DNA of 64,000 nucleotides from Planctomycetaceae bacterium (GTDB lineage: Bacteria; Planctomycetota; Planctomycetia; Pirellulales; Pirellulaceae), in the NCBI GenBank assembly GCA_016794985.1, contig JAEUIQ010000008.1, positions 227,246 to 291,245 of the forward strand, given 5' to 3'. Under the pieces are notes generated by a model. The model was given only the letters and a program-made list of their open reading frames with translations, made no database searches and was not told where the DNA came from. The translations under genes and the position numbers were made by a program. Positions within the stretch are counted from its first letter, which is position 1. Each line of letters starts with the position of its first letter. Positions 63,659-64,000 of this stretch are shown piece by piece.

Positions 63659-63671
63659 ATACACAGTATAT
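63657..63671 (-). promoter_or_regulatory. Operator candidate over the GntR start codon
   Basis: ATATAC-ACA-GTATAT is a perfect 6-3-6 inverted repeat whose left end includes the start codon of the GntR gene. A flanking GTGTATA direct pair is also present on the coding strand. Binding here would block translation initiation as well as transcription; YtrA-type operators of similar composition are known. Inference for this copy. Confidence 0.55.
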
Positions 63672-64000
63672 ACACAAGCTTTCGCAGGGCAAGTGGTGAT
63701 CTTGGAGAAAAACTTTTCAAGCGAACACGATGGTTCGGATCAAAACTCAGCCCATGAAGACGGACAGGTAAAGGAATTCGGGCAAAGGAGTTTGGGCAAA
63801 GGAATTCGGGCAAAGGAATTCGGGCAAAGGAATTCGGGCAAAGGAATTTGGGCAAAGGAATTTGGGCAAAGGAATTTGGGCAAAGGAATTCGGGCAAAGG
63901 AATTGGGGCAAAGGAATTCGGGCAAAGGAATGGGGATGTCCCATTAATTGTTAAAACTCATTGGTGGTCTCTGAATACGGAACAGCTTAGTGATTGCTGG
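63672..64000. other. Right-end intergenic region with tandem array
   Basis: Upstream region of the GntR gene, then the 14-bp array and its flanking hairpin ATGGG-GATGT-CCCAT (63930-63944). No gene is supported; open frames here are repeat artefacts. Confidence 0.5.
63770..63935. repeat. 14-bp tandem array, about 12 units
   Basis: The unit AAAGGAATTCGGGC repeats from 63770; variants change TTC to TTT or TTG, and unit 2 has GAGTTTG. Eleven full units plus a partial AAAGGAATGGGG. The 14-bp period is not a multiple of three, so no frame is favoured. It runs directly into the ATGGG/CCCAT hairpin. Confidence 0.88.

Noticed and set aside
63770..63935. CRISPR array
   Set aside because: 14-bp contiguous units with no spacers.
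63651..63947. Frames of KEFGQRN / FARIPLPEFLCPNS type across the 14-bp array
   Set aside because: They exist only because the 14-bp repeat lacks stop codons in these frames; they overlap the GntR start region.

Overview
The window looks like chromosomal DNA of a planctomycete, most likely a Pirellulaceae-type member of Planctomycetota. The evidence is gene content. It has a pilin-like DUF1559 protein, a secreted two-domain sulfatase, a PEP-CTERM subtilase with a P-domain, a redoxin / c-heme / copper monooxygenase-like secreted protein, a secreted FAD-dependent oxidoreductase, and secreted Gfo/Idh/MocA-neighbourhood genes. Shine-Dalgarno signals are often weak, and intergenic spaces are large and repeat-filled. 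No rRNA, tRNA, CRISPR array or intact insertion sequence was recognised.

Layout. 1-3377 (minus): three co-oriented genes of unknown function, including a lipoprotein and a zinc-ribbon protein; the last runs off the left edge. 3378-7162: repeat-rich accessory island. An orphan RHS tip carrying a Cys-rich HExxH peptidase domain and a membrane-anchored small gene (candidate immunity) sit between two copies of a ~450 bp direct repeat. 7163-17490: OsmC, a fused double sulfatase, exported glutathione peroxidase, a Gly/Met/Cys-rich lipoprotein, a four-repeat HTH protein and an S8 protease. 17496-23174: an esterase / oxidoreductase / PaaK-like ligase operon divergent from a DUF885 peptidase. 23244-26461: upp-recQ pair. 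26684-36702: housekeeping and stress genes (MoCo-carrier-like, GT4, c-heme protein, Tat-exported SOD, AMP nucleosidase, redoxin-monooxygenase, CstB-like persulfide dioxygenase-rhodanese).

36703-38416: three and a quarter tandem 340-364 bp repeats, each holding inverted arms made of 10-bp repeats. 38417-44122: glyQS, a small exported protein, dapA, a FAD oxidoreductase. 44290-44812: an 89-bp repeat family with an inverted copy. 45001-50209 (plus): apparent four-gene operon with an ICMT-like methyltransferase, a beta-lactamase-like/PG-binding/DD-carboxypeptidase fusion, a protein with 27-bp palindromic coding repeats, and rtcA. 50477-52732: decayed array of a membrane-protein family in which a two-gene aspartic-protease cassette lies between 57-bp identical repeats. 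52789-59125: HME-type RND metal efflux cluster with two His-rich exported proteins. 59231-63658: DUF1559 protein, acyltransferase, and a GntR (YtrA-like)/ABC ATPase/permease unit with a palindrome over the regulator's start codon. 63770-63935: 14-bp tandem array.

Best candidates for something new are the RHS-peptidase/immunity cassette between long direct repeats, the tandem inverted-arm repeat array at 37106-38254, the bifunctional beta-lactam-fold wall enzyme at 46026, and the aspartic-protease cassette at 51778-52430. All assignments come from reading translated sequence and motifs by eye; no database search was run.
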